From: Solibacillus sp040274725
GTDB taxonomy: Bacteria; Bacillota; Bacilli; Bacillales_A; Planococcaceae
DNA: 64,000 bases
Assembly (NCBI GenBank): GCA_040274725.1
Contig: JBEMAQ010000017.1
Span: 19,919-83,918, forward strand
Direction: 5' to 3'
A program made the position numbers and the translations under genes. Below, piece by piece: positions 52,641 to 61,914 of the stretch (within the stretch, counting starts at the first letter, position 1; each line of letters begins with the position of its first letter). Under the pieces are notes generated by a model. It was not told the origin of the DNA, did not search any database, and saw nothing but the letters and a program-made list of their open reading frames with translations.

Positions 52641-53629
52641 TAATTATTTCCAGCACCGATTTGTAATTTTTTCTGCAATTTATCCTCAGTAAAAATCCAG
52701 CCTGTGTAAGATGTAACGACCTCCAGCTCATCATTTAAATGCGCCACAGCGACAAACGGGTAGTGGTCATTACTGCGGTAGCGTAGGTCGATTAAGCGCA
52801 CCTCGGTTAAACCTGTTTCGAGCTCTGCAATTTCCCAACGGTACAGTGGAGAAAACGATAAAAAAGCATCGAGATTTGAATCTTGAAAGGCAGCCTGAAC
52901 GAGCGGCGTTTTTGGAATCGGTTCAAATTTAAATTTGTCATAAATATTGACAGTACGACGATACGCGCGGCCAACATAGTAATGTGTCGGTGACTTTGCA
53001 GCGATGCGCCAATGGAAAAATCGCATAGTCGGTGCGACAATAACAAAATCCTCGTCCTGAATTGTATTATGTACCGCCGTTTTAATCGCCTTTTGTACAG
53101 CAAAGCGCAAAATATAGTAAAAGAAAATAAGGATGTACATAATACTAAATGTCCAAACAGGATTCGTGCCGAATGCCCAAAGTAAAATCCCGATACAGTG
53201 CGCGGTGAAAATATACGGATCAAATGTATTAATGACACCGAGTGCGACCCACTTCTTTGAGAACGGGCGCAGTGCTTGTGTGCCGTATGAGTTGAAAATA
53301 TCGACAAATACGTGCAGGAAAACAGCGAGCTGTGTCCATAACCATAAGTGCAATGTGTTGGCGCTTGGTAGGATAAGCGATACAATAGCGGTAATGGCGA
53401 TTGGCCAAAGCAGTACAGCGGGAATCGAGTGTGTAATACCACGGTGATGACGAATATAAACCGCGTTATTGCGCAGCTTTAACACGGTGTCGACGTCTGG
53501 TGCCTGCTGACCGAGAATCGTTCCAGCCATAACGGCGGTAAAGGTCATTGGATGGCTTGCGACTACAGGGTCAGCAAGTGCTAATCCACCTAAAGCGATA
53601 CCCATAACGAAGTGTGTGCCTGAATCCAA
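52640..53629 (-). CDS. yfhP: Membrane-bound metal-dependent hydrolase (YfhP/YdjM-like)
   Basis: A 329-residue protein with about five spans in its first 190 residues. Metal-binding motifs are MDSGTHFVMG at the N-terminus, QAPDVDTV and RHHRGITHS, followed by FLHVFVDIFNSYGTQ. The second half is a soluble beta-rich domain. B. subtilis YfhP represses its own gene region in some reports, but the biochemical role is unsettled. A TTG start at 53629 is chosen, nine bases after AAAGGA. Confidence 0.88.
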   Translation of the reverse strand: MDSGTHFVMGIALGGLALADPVVASHPMTFTAVMAGTILGQQAPDVDTVLKLRNNAVYIRHHRGITHSIPAVLLWPIAITAIVSLILPSANTLHLWLWTQLAVFLHVFVDIFNSYGTQALRPFSKKWVALGVINTFDPYIFTAHCIGILLWAFGTNPVWTFSIMYILIFFYYILRFAVQKAIKTAVHNTIQDEDFVIVAPTMRFFHWRIAAKSPTHYYVGRAYRRTVNIYDKFKFEPIPKTPLVQAAFQDSNLDAFLSFSPLYRWEIAELETGLTEVRLIDLRYRSNDHYPFVAVAHLNDELEVVTSYTGWIFTEDKLQKKLQIGAGNN

Positions 53630-53654
53630 TTAAATCAGTCCTTTCGTTAATGAA

Positions 53655-53771
53655 CTGTTATTAATTATGCCTAGGCATAATAGATAACAGCGTTTTTCGA
53701 GTCTATTCGAAAAACTTTCTTTAAGTTCATTCATCGGCACCAATCGAGGTGAGCACCTTTTGTTGAATGAA
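53655..53771. repeat. Cluster of three inverted repeats between yfhP and mutY
   Basis: First, CTGTTAT-TA-ATTATGCC and its mirror ATAACAG (53655-53690) form a 36-base interrupted palindrome with a perfect 18-bp core (53664-53681). Second, GTTTTTCGA/TCGAAAAAC (53692-53715). Third, TTCATTCA (53726-53733) with TGAATGAA (53764-53771), enclosing AGGTG-AG-CACCT (53747-53758). They could be operators for the divergent promoters or RNA hairpins. Confidence 0.7.
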
Positions 53772-53859
53772 AGTAAACGGAAAAAATTAACAAACTATAT
53801 ATATCTCTATAATATACCCTTTTTCCGGGGAATTAAATCGAAATCGTACGGAGGATCCA

Positions 53860-54906
53860 GTGAATTATCAATATACGAAACAATTTAGACAAGCTTTAGT
53901 CGAATGGTTTAAAGAAGAGCAGCGTGACCTGCCTTGGCGTCATACAAAGGAGCCATATAAAATTTGGGTTTCTGAGGTGATGCTACAGCAAACGCGCGTC
54001 GATACGGTCATTCCGTATTACAATCGTTTTATCGAAAAATATCCAACAGCACAAACGCTTGCCTATGCGCCAGAGGAAGAGCTTCTGAAAATGTGGGAGG
54101 GGCTTGGTTATTACTCACGTGTGCGTAATTTGCAGGCAGGCGTAAGAGAAGTTGTTGAAACATATGGTGGACGTGTGCCAGATAACCGCGTCGATATTTC
54201 TAAACTCAAAGGTGTCGGTCCTTATACAGCTGGTGCGGTGTTAAGTATCGCATACGATAAACCAGAGCACGCGGTAGATGGCAATGTGATGCGTGTACTG
54301 AGCCGTGTGTTAAATATTGATGCAGATATCGCCTTACCGAAAACGAAGAAGATTTTTGAAGAGGCGGTCATGATGCTCATTGATCCTGCCAATACATCGG
54401 CATTCAATCAGGGGCTGATGGAATTAGGCGCACTAATTTGCACGCCAACATCGCCAAAATGCCTGCTTTGCCCAGTGCGTGAGTTTTGTACAGCGTTTCA
54501 TGAGGGTGACCCATCAAGTCTTCCAGTGAAGACGAAAAAAATAAAAACAAAAACACTCGAGTTAGATGTTTACATAGCGCGTGACAAAGAGGGCCGCTAT
54601 TTACTTGAAAAACGCGCAGAAGACGGGCTACTTGCAAGCATGTGGCAGTTTCCGTTAGTGGAGCGCGGTAGTGATACGCTAGAACAGTTACGCACACAAT
54701 ATGCGCTACAAACGGAAGATGTTCCAATTTCACTTATGACATTTAAGCATGTATTCTCACATTTAGTATGGCAAATGGATAGTTATATTGTCGATGTGTT
54801 AGAAGTCGGTCAACTACCACCAAATGCGCAATTTTTTACGAAGGAGGAAATCGCAGTTTTACCGATGCCCGTCCCGATGTTAAAAATTTTGAAAAAAATA
54901 AATTAA
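53860..54906 (+). CDS. mutY: A/G-specific adenine glycosylase MutY
   Basis: A 348-residue base-excision enzyme that removes A opposite 8-oxoG. VMLQQTRVDTVIPYY, the helix-hairpin-helix LKGVGPYTAGAVLS, the catalytic Asp in AVDGNVMRV and the 4Fe-4S cysteines CTPTSPKCLLCPVREFC are all present. The C-terminal NUDIX-like domain (MWQFPLVE, FKHVFSHLVWQ) recognises 8-oxoG. GTG start with CGGAGG upstream. Confidence 0.95.
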   Translation: MNYQYTKQFRQALVEWFKEEQRDLPWRHTKEPYKIWVSEVMLQQTRVDTVIPYYNRFIEKYPTAQTLAYAPEEELLKMWEGLGYYSRVRNLQAGVREVVETYGGRVPDNRVDISKLKGVGPYTAGAVLSIAYDKPEHAVDGNVMRVLSRVLNIDADIALPKTKKIFEEAVMMLIDPANTSAFNQGLMELGALICTPTSPKCLLCPVREFCTAFHEGDPSSLPVKTKKIKTKTLELDVYIARDKEGRYLLEKRAEDGLLASMWQFPLVERGSDTLEQLRTQYALQTEDVPISLMTFKHVFSHLVWQMDSYIVDVLEVGQLPPNAQFFTKEEIAVLPMPVPMLKILKKIN

Positions 54907-54922
54907 AAGTAATCGCATAAAA
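54890..54922 (+). promoter_or_regulatory. Weak SigG-like promoter candidate for sspE
   Basis: TGAAAAA (54890-54896) and CATAAAA (54916-54922), 19 bases apart, loosely match forespore SigG elements and overlap the mutY 3' end. Spacing is slightly long. Confidence 0.3.
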
Positions 54923-54964
54923 TAAAGCACTTCCGTCCACAATAATCAGCACGGAGGTGAATTC

Positions 54965-55213
54965 ATGATGAAACGAAATCAAAACAATCAAAACAACCAA
55001 TTCCAAAACAACCAGCAAAACCGTAACCAGCAGCAGAACAATAACCAAAATCAGCAGCAAAATGAGGAATTTGGTCTTGAGCAAGATTTCCAACAAGCGC
55101 AAAAGCAAAACTCTGAACAGCAACGTCAGAACAATCAATTTGCTAAGCGTAACAACAACAACAACAACCAAAACAACCAAAACAAACAAAATAATCAAAA
55201 CAACAACTTCTAA
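54965..55213 (+). CDS. sspE: Gamma-type small acid-soluble spore protein SspE
   Basis: An 82-residue protein made almost wholly of Asn and Gln. A single germination-protease-like site EEFGLEQDFQQAQ is near residue 35, with a weaker FAKRN later. This is the gamma-SASP layout, an amino-acid store degraded at germination. Position after mutY and before ygaC equals that of sspE in B. subtilis. No cysteine and low Ala/Gly make it extreme for the family. ATG after CACGGAGG. Confidence 0.88.
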   Translation: MMKRNQNNQNNQFQNNQQNRNQQQNNNQNQQQNEEFGLEQDFQQAQKQNSEQQRQNNQFAKRNNNNNNQNNQNKQNNQNNNF

Positions 55214-55257
55214 ATTCCTTCAACAAAATTCCCTGCTGTTATAAGTAGTGAAATGAA

Positions 55258-55398
55258 GGGGAATGCAAGCTAGTAAGCCTAGCTGAATGAAGTTGAGCCT
55301 TTGGTAAAATCCAAGGCAGATTTGGTTTATGTTGGTATGCGTTGATGCATGAATTCCCAACGGAGGACATTCGACTCGTCGAATGTCCTTTTTATATT
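55258..55398 (+). ncRNA. Candidate structured RNA ending in a terminator (sspE-ntdP gap)
   Basis: A closing helix GGGGAAT (55258-55264) with ATTCCC (55353-55358) encloses three hairpins: AGCTAG/CTAGCT (55268-55284), GCCTTTGG/CCAAGGC (55297-55317) and ATGC/GCAT (55337-55350). A strong terminator follows directly: GGACATTCGA, CTCG loop, TCGAATGTCC, T run (55365-55394). This could be a small RNA or the structured 3' end of the sspE message. I recognise no known riboswitch or RNA class. Confidence 0.6.
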
Positions 55399-55545
55399 TT
55401 TAATTACTAAAATACAGTTTTCTTCTATACTTTTTTCACATAACACGAAAATTATGGTATTAGGAACTACACGTTTTGTTCAAGCGTTGTTATAATGTTA
55501 AATATACCTGCTAGATATTAGCTTAGACGTAAAGGTGGGCTTCAC

Positions 55546-56103
55546 ATGGCATTACCAGTAGAAGGAGAAACGATACAAATACATAGTTACAAGCATAATG
55601 GTCGTATCCACCGTGTCTGGCAAGAAACGATGGTCTTGAAAGCTACAAAAAATATTATCATTGCGGCAAATGAAAAAACGCTTGTAACCGAATCAGATGG
55701 GCGAACGTGGCTGACACGCGAGCCGTCTATTTGCTATTTTCATGCAGAGCACTGGTTTAATATTATTTGCATGTTGCGTGAGGATGGTGTGTATTATTAT
55801 TGCAATATTAGTTCTCCTTTTGTGTATGATAATCATTCGATCAAATATATTGATTATGACCTAGATGTAAAGGTTTTCCCGGATATGACGTACACGCTGC
55901 TTGACGAGGATGAATATGAGCAGCATAAAAAAGAGATGAGCTATCCAGAGGTAATTGATAAAATTTTGAAACGCAATGTAACAACTTTATTAACATGGAT
56001 TCAGCAACGCAGAGGGCCATTTGCGCCTGATTTCATTGAAGTTTGGACAAATCGCTATAAGCTAACGTGCGATATTCAAGCAGAACATCGGACAGAAGAA
56101 TAA
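55546..56103 (+). CDS. ntdP: Nucleoside tri-/diphosphate phosphatase, UPF0374 (YgaC/NtdP)
   Basis: A 185-residue DUF402-fold protein. IQIHSYKHNGRIHRVWQETM at the N-terminus, FNIICMLREDGVYYYCNIS and the acidic stretch YIDYDLDVKVFPD, which binds divalent metal, match the YgaC/NtdP group shown in Staphylococcus to hydrolyse nucleoside di- and triphosphates. It follows sspE as in B. subtilis. Start after AAAGGTGGG. Confidence 0.9.
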   Translation: MALPVEGETIQIHSYKHNGRIHRVWQETMVLKATKNIIIAANEKTLVTESDGRTWLTREPSICYFHAEHWFNIICMLREDGVYYYCNISSPFVYDNHSIKYIDYDLDVKVFPDMTYTLLDEDEYEQHKKEMSYPEVIDKILKRNVTTLLTWIQQRRGPFAPDFIEVWTNRYKLTCDIQAEHRTEE

Positions 56104-56109
56104 TTTAAG

Positions 56110-56142
56110 AGCCTGTTAAGCTTTTGCTTAGCAGGCTTTACT
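56110..56142 (+). terminator. Intrinsic terminator after ntdP
   Basis: AGCCTGTTAAGC pairs with GCTTAGCAGGCT, then TTTA. Confidence 0.8.
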
Positions 56143-56225
56143 TATGGAAAAAACGGGCATTTATACTATAATGGATAAGCTACGTAGGGGAACATTTTGA
56201 AGAAAAATATGAGGGAAGTGGTAAT

Positions 56226-57971
56226 TTGGATAGTATGAAGCGTTATATGCGCTATGTGGGACCGTATAAATGGCTGCTTGCTATAACGATGGTCATCGGG
56301 ATTGCGAAGTTTGCCATTCCGTTATTTATTCCGTGGATCATCCAAATAATTTTGGATGATATTTTATTAGCAGACACACTGACAGCGGATGAAAAAACGA
56401 GCCAACTCTTTTACTGGATCGGCATCGCGTTCTTTTTATCATTTATTGTGCGACCACCGATTGAATATTATCGCCAATATTTTGCGCAAAATTTAAGTAA
56501 TAATATTTTGTTTGATATTCGGAAAGAGCTGTATGCGCACCTGCAAAAGCTAAGTTTATCGTATTACGCGAATACACGTGCTGGAGACGTGATTTCGCGC
56601 ATGATTAATGATGTGGAACAGACGAAAAGCTTTGTGATGACAGGGCTAATGAATTTATGGTTAGATCTAGCAACAATTATTATTGTTGTCATTATTATGC
56701 TCAACATGGACGTCAAGCTAACGATTGTGTCACTCATTGCACTTCCGCTTTACGCAATTAGTGTGAAATATTTCTTTGGCCGTTTGCGCGATTTAACAAA
56801 GGCACGCTCACAAGCACTGTCTGGCGTACAAAGTTACTTGCATGAGCGTGTGGCAGGCATGAGTATTATTAAAGGCTTCACATTAGAGAAGCATGAACAA
56901 AATATTTTTGATGAGGCAAACGGTGAATTTTTAAATAAGGCGCTCGACCATTCAAGATGGAATGCGAAATCGTTTGCTGTTGTCAATACGATTACGGAAA
57001 TCGCGCCACTGCTTGTTATCTTATTTGCCGCTCACCAAGTCATTAATGAAAATTTAACGATCGGTGTCATGGTTGCGTTTTATGCGTATATTGACCGCCT
57101 ATATGGCCCACTGCGTCGTTTAGTCAGCTCGTCAACAACATTAACACAGGCGATTGCGTCGATGGACCGCATGTATGAGCTATTTGATGTCCCGTATGAG
57201 GTGCAAAATAAACCGGATGCCAAAAATTTACCTGCTGTTACAGGGAAGTTAGAATTTAAGAACGTTATTTTTGAATATGAAGGCAATGGCAAGCGCATTT
57301 TAAATGATGTGAATTTTGCTATTCAACCAGGTCAAACGGTTGCCTTTGTTGGGATGAGTGGTGGTGGTAAGTCGACCATTATTAGTTTAATCCCGCGTTT
57401 TTATGATGTGACAGACGGACAGGTGCTGATTGATGGAATCGATGTACGTGATGTAGTCATTGAGTCGATTCGTCAGCAGGTCGGCATTGTACTGCAGGAT
57501 AATATTTTATTTAGCGATTCTGTTCGCGAAAATATTTTGATGGGGAAACCGGATGCGACGGACGAAGAAGTCATCGCTGCTGCAAAGGCTGCGAATGCGC
57601 ATGATTTTATTTTGAATTTACCACAAGGCTACGATACAAAAGTAGGCGAGCGCGGTGTGAAATTGTCAGGTGGGCAAAAGCAGCGTGTGGCGATTGCACG
57701 CGTGTTCCTTAAAAATCCGCCAATTCTTATATTAGATGAAGCAACGTCTGCGCTTGACCTAGAAAGTGAAGCACTGATTCAAGATTCGCTCGACCGTCTA
57801 GCACATGACCGCACAACGATTGTCATCGCGCATCGTTTGTCGACGATTACACATGCGGATAAGATTTTTGTCATTGACCATGGGGAGCTTCTTGAAGAGG
57901 GTACACATGATGAGCTGATGAAACAAAAAGGAATTTATTATAATTTGTTCCGCGTTCAAAAGTTAGATTGA
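56226..57971 (+). CDS. ygaD: ABC exporter, fused permease and ATPase (YgaD-like)
   Basis: A 581-residue half-transporter with six spans followed by an ATPase. Walker A FVGMSGGGKSTIISL, signature LSGGQKQRVAIARV, Walker B PILILDEATSALDLES and the switch His IVIAHRLSTI. It belongs to the lipid/multidrug exporter group (MsbA, BmrA); YgaD occupies this position in B. subtilis. TTG 56226 is preferred as start (GGGAAG seven bases upstream); ATG 56235 is the alternative. Confidence 0.92.
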   Translation: MDSMKRYMRYVGPYKWLLAITMVIGIAKFAIPLFIPWIIQIILDDILLADTLTADEKTSQLFYWIGIAFFLSFIVRPPIEYYRQYFAQNLSNNILFDIRKELYAHLQKLSLSYYANTRAGDVISRMINDVEQTKSFVMTGLMNLWLDLATIIIVVIIMLNMDVKLTIVSLIALPLYAISVKYFFGRLRDLTKARSQALSGVQSYLHERVAGMSIIKGFTLEKHEQNIFDEANGEFLNKALDHSRWNAKSFAVVNTITEIAPLLVILFAAHQVINENLTIGVMVAFYAYIDRLYGPLRRLVSSSTTLTQAIASMDRMYELFDVPYEVQNKPDAKNLPAVTGKLEFKNVIFEYEGNGKRILNDVNFAIQPGQTVAFVGMSGGGKSTIISLIPRFYDVTDGQVLIDGIDVRDVVIESIRQQVGIVLQDNILFSDSVRENILMGKPDATDEEVIAAAKAANAHDFILNLPQGYDTKVGERGVKLSGGQKQRVAIARVFLKNPPILILDEATSALDLESEALIQDSLDRLAHDRTTIVIAHRLSTITHADKIFVIDHGELLEEGTHDELMKQKGIYYNLFRVQKLD

Positions 57972-57994
57972 GGATTTTAGATAATTGAAACGCT

Positions 57995-58040
57995 AAATTC
58001 TGTATTATGAAGTGAAATTCTTCGTAATACAGAATTTTTT
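57995..58040 (+). terminator. Intrinsic terminator after ygaD
   Basis: AAATTCTGTATTA..GAAG pairs with CTTC..TAATACAGAATTT, then T run. Confidence 0.92.
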
Positions 58041-58180
58041 ATTATATTCAAGAAGAAAAATAATATATTCAGATAACTAATTTAGAAAATTCCAAATACT
58101 CAAAATAGTTAAAAATCTATCTATAATACCCTTATTTGATAAGGAATTGAGAGTTATTTATAAAAATTTCAAACATTTTA

Positions 58181-58221
58181 TTATTCTGAATATTGTAAAT
58201 AACCATAGTTTAGTATATCAT
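58181..58221 (+). promoter_or_regulatory. Promoter of the peptide transporter operon with overlapping CodY-like box
   Basis: TTGTAA (58193-58198), 17-base spacer, TATCAT (58216-58221). TTATTCTGAATATT (58181-58194) matches 11 of 14 positions of the CodY motif AATTTTCWGAAAATT and overlaps the -35, a position suited to repression. Confidence 0.5.
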
Positions 58222-58265
58222 TGTGATTATTCCAAATTCTATTGTAAGAAAAAAGGAGGAGCAAG

Positions 58266-59252
58266 ATGACTCGCAATGTACTTCTTGAAGTGAAAGGTTT
58301 GGAGACAACCTTTTTCACAGACGATGGCGCAGTTAGAGCGATTGACAACGTTAGTTTTAATATTCATGAAGGTGAAATCCTTGGTGTCGTAGGGGAGTCA
58401 GGGTGCGGGAAAAGTGTAACTTCTCTATCAATTATGGGATTAGTACCGAGCCCTCCAGGAAAAATTACGAACGGTGAAATTTTACTAAACAATCGAGACC
58501 TAACGAAATTAACAGATAAAGAGATGCGTTCTGTACGTGGTAAAGATGTCGCAATGATTTTTCAGGAGCCGATGACATCGCTTAATCCACTGTTCACAAT
58601 TGGTAACCAGTTAATGGAAGCTATTCGGATACATAATAAATCTTGGTCGAAAAAGCAAGCGCGTGCACGTGCAATTGAAATTATGAAGCTTGTAGGTCTG
58701 CCTCGTGCAGACGAGTTAGTGGACGAGTACCCACATCAATTATCAGGTGGTATGCGTCAGCGTGTGATGATTGCAATGGCACTTGTATGTGACCCGAAAG
58801 TACTAATTGCAGATGAGCCGACAACCGCATTGGACGTAACAATCCAAGCACAAATTTTAAAATTAATGCGTGACTTAAATGACCGTTTAAACACAGCAAT
58901 CATGATGATTACGCATGATTTAGGCGTTGTAGCAGAAACATGTGAGCGTGTTGTTGTTATGTATGCAGGACAAGTTGTAGAGGAAGCATCAGTTGAGGAA
59001 ATTTTCAAAAACCCACAGCATCCTTACACACAGGGACTTATTCAGTCTGTACCAGATATGCGCTACAAAAAAGATAGCCTATATTCAATTCCTGGTAATG
59101 TACCGAAGCCAGGTTCGATTACGACAGGCTGTCGCTTTGCACCACGCTGCCAGTTTGTGATGGAGCGTTGTATGTTAGAAAATCCAGCATTACAGGATGT
59201 TTCAGCTGTACATAAGGCGCGCTGCTTCTTAGTAGAGGAGGCTGCGAACTAA
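58266..59252 (+). CDS. dppD: Peptide ABC transporter ATP-binding protein DppD/OppD
   Basis: A 328-residue ATPase. Walker A GESGCGKSVTSLSIM, signature LSGGMRQRVMIAMAL, Walker B VLIADEPTTALDVT and the oligopeptide-family C-terminal motif CRFAPRCQFVMERCMLENP. First gene of a complete dpp/opp-type importer whose five genes run in the same direction. Its stop shares one base with the next start (TAATG). Strong binding site AAAGGAGG. Confidence 0.94.
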   Translation: MTRNVLLEVKGLETTFFTDDGAVRAIDNVSFNIHEGEILGVVGESGCGKSVTSLSIMGLVPSPPGKITNGEILLNNRDLTKLTDKEMRSVRGKDVAMIFQEPMTSLNPLFTIGNQLMEAIRIHNKSWSKKQARARAIEIMKLVGLPRADELVDEYPHQLSGGMRQRVMIAMALVCDPKVLIADEPTTALDVTIQAQILKLMRDLNDRLNTAIMMITHDLGVVAETCERVVVMYAGQVVEEASVEEIFKNPQHPYTQGLIQSVPDMRYKKDSLYSIPGNVPKPGSITTGCRFAPRCQFVMERCMLENPALQDVSAVHKARCFLVEEAAN

Positions 59253-60238
59253 TGAAGGATAAAAAAGTATTATTAAAAGTCGAAAATTTGAAAAAATATT
59301 TCCCGATTCGCTCAGGGCTATTTGCGAAGGTGACTGGGAACGTAAAAGCAGTTGATAATGTTTCATTTGAAGTATATGAGGGTGAAACACTTGGTATTGT
59401 AGGGGAATCGGGCTGTGGTAAGTCAACAACGGGCCGCGTACTTATGCGATTAACCGAGCCGACAGAAGGCCGTATCCAGTTTGATGGTACGGAACTTACG
59501 GAGTTATCGAGTGAGGACATGCGTAAAATGCGCCGCGATATTCAAATGGTATTCCAAGATCCATACGCGTCACTAAATCCGCGTCACACAATCGAAAAAA
59601 TATTAGAGGAGCCTTTAATTGTTCATGGCATCGGTAACCAGAAAGAGCGCAAAGAAAAGGTCATGAAATATTTAAAGATTGTTGGTCTAAGTGAGTATCA
59701 CGCAAAGCGCTACCCGCACCAATTTTCAGGTGGTCAGCGTCAGCGTGTCGGCATTGCTCGTGCGCTCATGACAAATCCGAAGCTTATTATTGCTGATGAG
59801 CCAGTATCTGCACTAGACGTGTCGATTCAAGCGCAGGTGCTAAATTTAATGAAGGAACTACAAGAAGATATGGGACTGACATATATTTTCATCGCCCATG
59901 ATTTAGGGGTAGTGCGTCATATTAGTGATCGTGTTGGTGTGATGTACTTAGGCCGTATGGTGGAGCTTGCTGTGAGTGAGTCATTATACGAAAAGCCACT
60001 ACATCCTTATACGCAAGCGTTATTGTCAGCTGTCCCGATTCCGGATCCAGAATATAAGGTGGAGCAAATGCTTTTAACTGGTGATATTCCGAGTCCGTCG
60101 AATCCACCATCAGGCTGTACATTCCATACACGCTGTCCATTCGCGACAGAGGAATGTAAACGAACAGCACCTATTTTAAGGGAAATAAAACCAGGTCATT
60201 CTGTTGCTTGTCATTTATACAATGAACAGGCGCAATGA
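59252..60238 (+). CDS. dppF: Peptide ABC transporter ATP-binding protein DppF/OppF
   Basis: A 328-residue ATPase, partner of the preceding gene. Walker A GESGCGKSTTGRVLM, signature FSGGQRQRVGIARAL, Walker B IIADEPVSALDVS and C-terminal cysteines in GCTFHTRCPFATEECK, which in this subfamily can hold an iron-sulfur cluster. A dead paralogous fragment occurs at 15657. Confidence 0.94.
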   Translation: MKDKKVLLKVENLKKYFPIRSGLFAKVTGNVKAVDNVSFEVYEGETLGIVGESGCGKSTTGRVLMRLTEPTEGRIQFDGTELTELSSEDMRKMRRDIQMVFQDPYASLNPRHTIEKILEEPLIVHGIGNQKERKEKVMKYLKIVGLSEYHAKRYPHQFSGGQRQRVGIARALMTNPKLIIADEPVSALDVSIQAQVLNLMKELQEDMGLTYIFIAHDLGVVRHISDRVGVMYLGRMVELAVSESLYEKPLHPYTQALLSAVPIPDPEYKVEQMLLTGDIPSPSNPPSGCTFHTRCPFATEECKRTAPILREIKPGHSVACHLYNEQAQ

Positions 60239-60271
60239 TAATAAATAGAAACAACAGGAGGTTTTTCAGCA

Positions 60272-61855
60272 ATGAAAAATAAGTTTTGGTCATTAGGACT
60301 AGTGCTTGCACTTGTAATTTCTGTATTAGCAGCATGTGGCGGCGGCGACGATGCAGCGACTTCAGAAGATACAGCAAAAGATCAAATTTTAGTATTTGGC
60401 CGCGGTGGGGACTCAGTATCATTAGATTCTGCAGCTGTAACTGACGGTGAGTCAATTAAAGTAACACAAAACATTTTTGAAACACTTCTTAACTTCAATG
60501 AACAGGATACAACAGTTGAGCCTGGTCTTGCAAAAGAGTGGACAGTTTCTCCGGATGGATTAACTTACACATTCACGTTACAAGAAGGTGTAAAATTCCA
60601 TGACGGTACAGACTTCAACGCGGAAGCTGTAGTGAAAAACTTTGAACGTTGGAGCCACGGTGCAGAAGATGAGTTCTACTACTTCACATCAATGTTCAAA
60701 GCAGAAGGACAAGATATTATTTCTAAAGTGGAAGCTACAGATGCAAACACAGTTGTGATGACGTTAACACGTCCACAAGCACCATTCTTAAAAAATATCG
60801 CGATGGCTGTATTCGGTATCGCATCACCAACAGCTTTTGAAGCAAACCCAACTACTTTCGGTGATAACCCAGTAGGTACGGGTCCATTCAAATTTGTTGA
60901 ATGGAAGCGTAATGACTCGATTACACTTGAAAAAAACCCAGAATACTGGCAAGAGGGTTTACCAAAGCTTGATAAAATTATTTTCCGTTCAATCCCAGAT
61001 AACTCAGCTCGTTTAAACGCGCTAACTACTGGCGAAATCGATTTAGCTGACGGTATTAATCCATCAGATGCTACTCAAATCGAAGGAAATAATAAATTAC
61101 AATTAATCGAGCGTCCATCTATGAACATCGGTTACTTAGGCTTAACAACAAACCGTGCACCATTTGATAACGTATTAGTACGCCAAGCGGTAAACCACGC
61201 AATTAATAAAGAAGAAATCGTTAACGCGTTCTACGAAGGTCGTGCAGATGTGGCGGTAAACCCAATGCCATCTTCAGTATCAGGCTACAATGATGAAATT
61301 ACTGGCTATGAATACAACCCAGAAAAAGCAAAAGAATTACTAGCACAAGCTGGCTATGACGGCAAAGAGATCGAGCTATGGGCAATGCCTGTACCACGTC
61401 CTTACATGCCAGACGGTCAAAAAATTGCAGAAGCTATTCAAAAGAACTTAGCTGACATTGGTATGCCATCTAAAATCGTTACATTTGAGTGGGCTACGTA
61501 CTTAGAAAAAGCAAAAAATGGTGAAGCAGATGCATTCTTACTTGGTTGGACAGGCGACAATGGTGACGCGGACAACTTCCTATATGCACTTCTTGACAAA
61601 GACACAATCGGTTCAAACAACTACTCATACTACTCTAGCGACGAGTTACATGAGTTATTAATCGCTGCTCAATCGGAAGTAGATGAAAATGTACGTAACG
61701 ATCTTTACAAACAAGCACAAGAAGTGATTAACGCAGATGCGCCATGGGTAAACATCGCGCACTCTACACCACTATTAGGTGCTGCTAAATCAGTTACTGG
61801 TTACACACCACACCCAACTGGTTCAGAATCTTTAGAGAACGTTTCACTTCAATAA
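60272..61855 (+). CDS. dppA: Peptide ABC transporter substrate-binding lipoprotein
   Basis: A 527-residue lipoprotein with signal sequence and lipobox LAAC (lipidated Cys22), then a Gly/Asp/Ala linker. SBP family 5 features: TYTFTLQEGVKFHDGTDFNA, DNPVGTGPFKFVEW and LGWTGDNGDADNFLYALLD. The DNGDADNF region is typical of dipeptide-binding DppA-like proteins. It captures peptides for the permeases downstream. Codon use is strikingly uniform (many GCA, ACA, TTA), in line with high expression. Confidence 0.93.
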   Translation: MKNKFWSLGLVLALVISVLAACGGGDDAATSEDTAKDQILVFGRGGDSVSLDSAAVTDGESIKVTQNIFETLLNFNEQDTTVEPGLAKEWTVSPDGLTYTFTLQEGVKFHDGTDFNAEAVVKNFERWSHGAEDEFYYFTSMFKAEGQDIISKVEATDANTVVMTLTRPQAPFLKNIAMAVFGIASPTAFEANPTTFGDNPVGTGPFKFVEWKRNDSITLEKNPEYWQEGLPKLDKIIFRSIPDNSARLNALTTGEIDLADGINPSDATQIEGNNKLQLIERPSMNIGYLGLTTNRAPFDNVLVRQAVNHAINKEEIVNAFYEGRADVAVNPMPSSVSGYNDEITGYEYNPEKAKELLAQAGYDGKEIELWAMPVPRPYMPDGQKIAEAIQKNLADIGMPSKIVTFEWATYLEKAKNGEADAFLLGWTGDNGDADNFLYALLDKDTIGSNNYSYYSSDELHELLIAAQSEVDENVRNDLYKQAQEVINADAPWVNIAHSTPLLGAAKSVTGYTPHPTGSESLENVSLQ

Positions 61856-61914
61856 CAAAATCGTATTCGCATAAACGCGAAGAGCTAAAATAGATTTAAA
61901 GATTTCAATGAGGG

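Noticed and set aside
54836..55198. 120-codon minus-strand hydrophobic frame opposite sspE
   Set aside because: Leu/Val-rich mirror of the Asn/Gln (AAC/CAA) codons; no binding site.
54965..55213. Low-complexity Asn/Gln stretch as a prion-like or simple repeat artefact
   Set aside because: It has a strong start signal, a gamma-SASP protease-site pattern and the sspE position in a conserved gene order.
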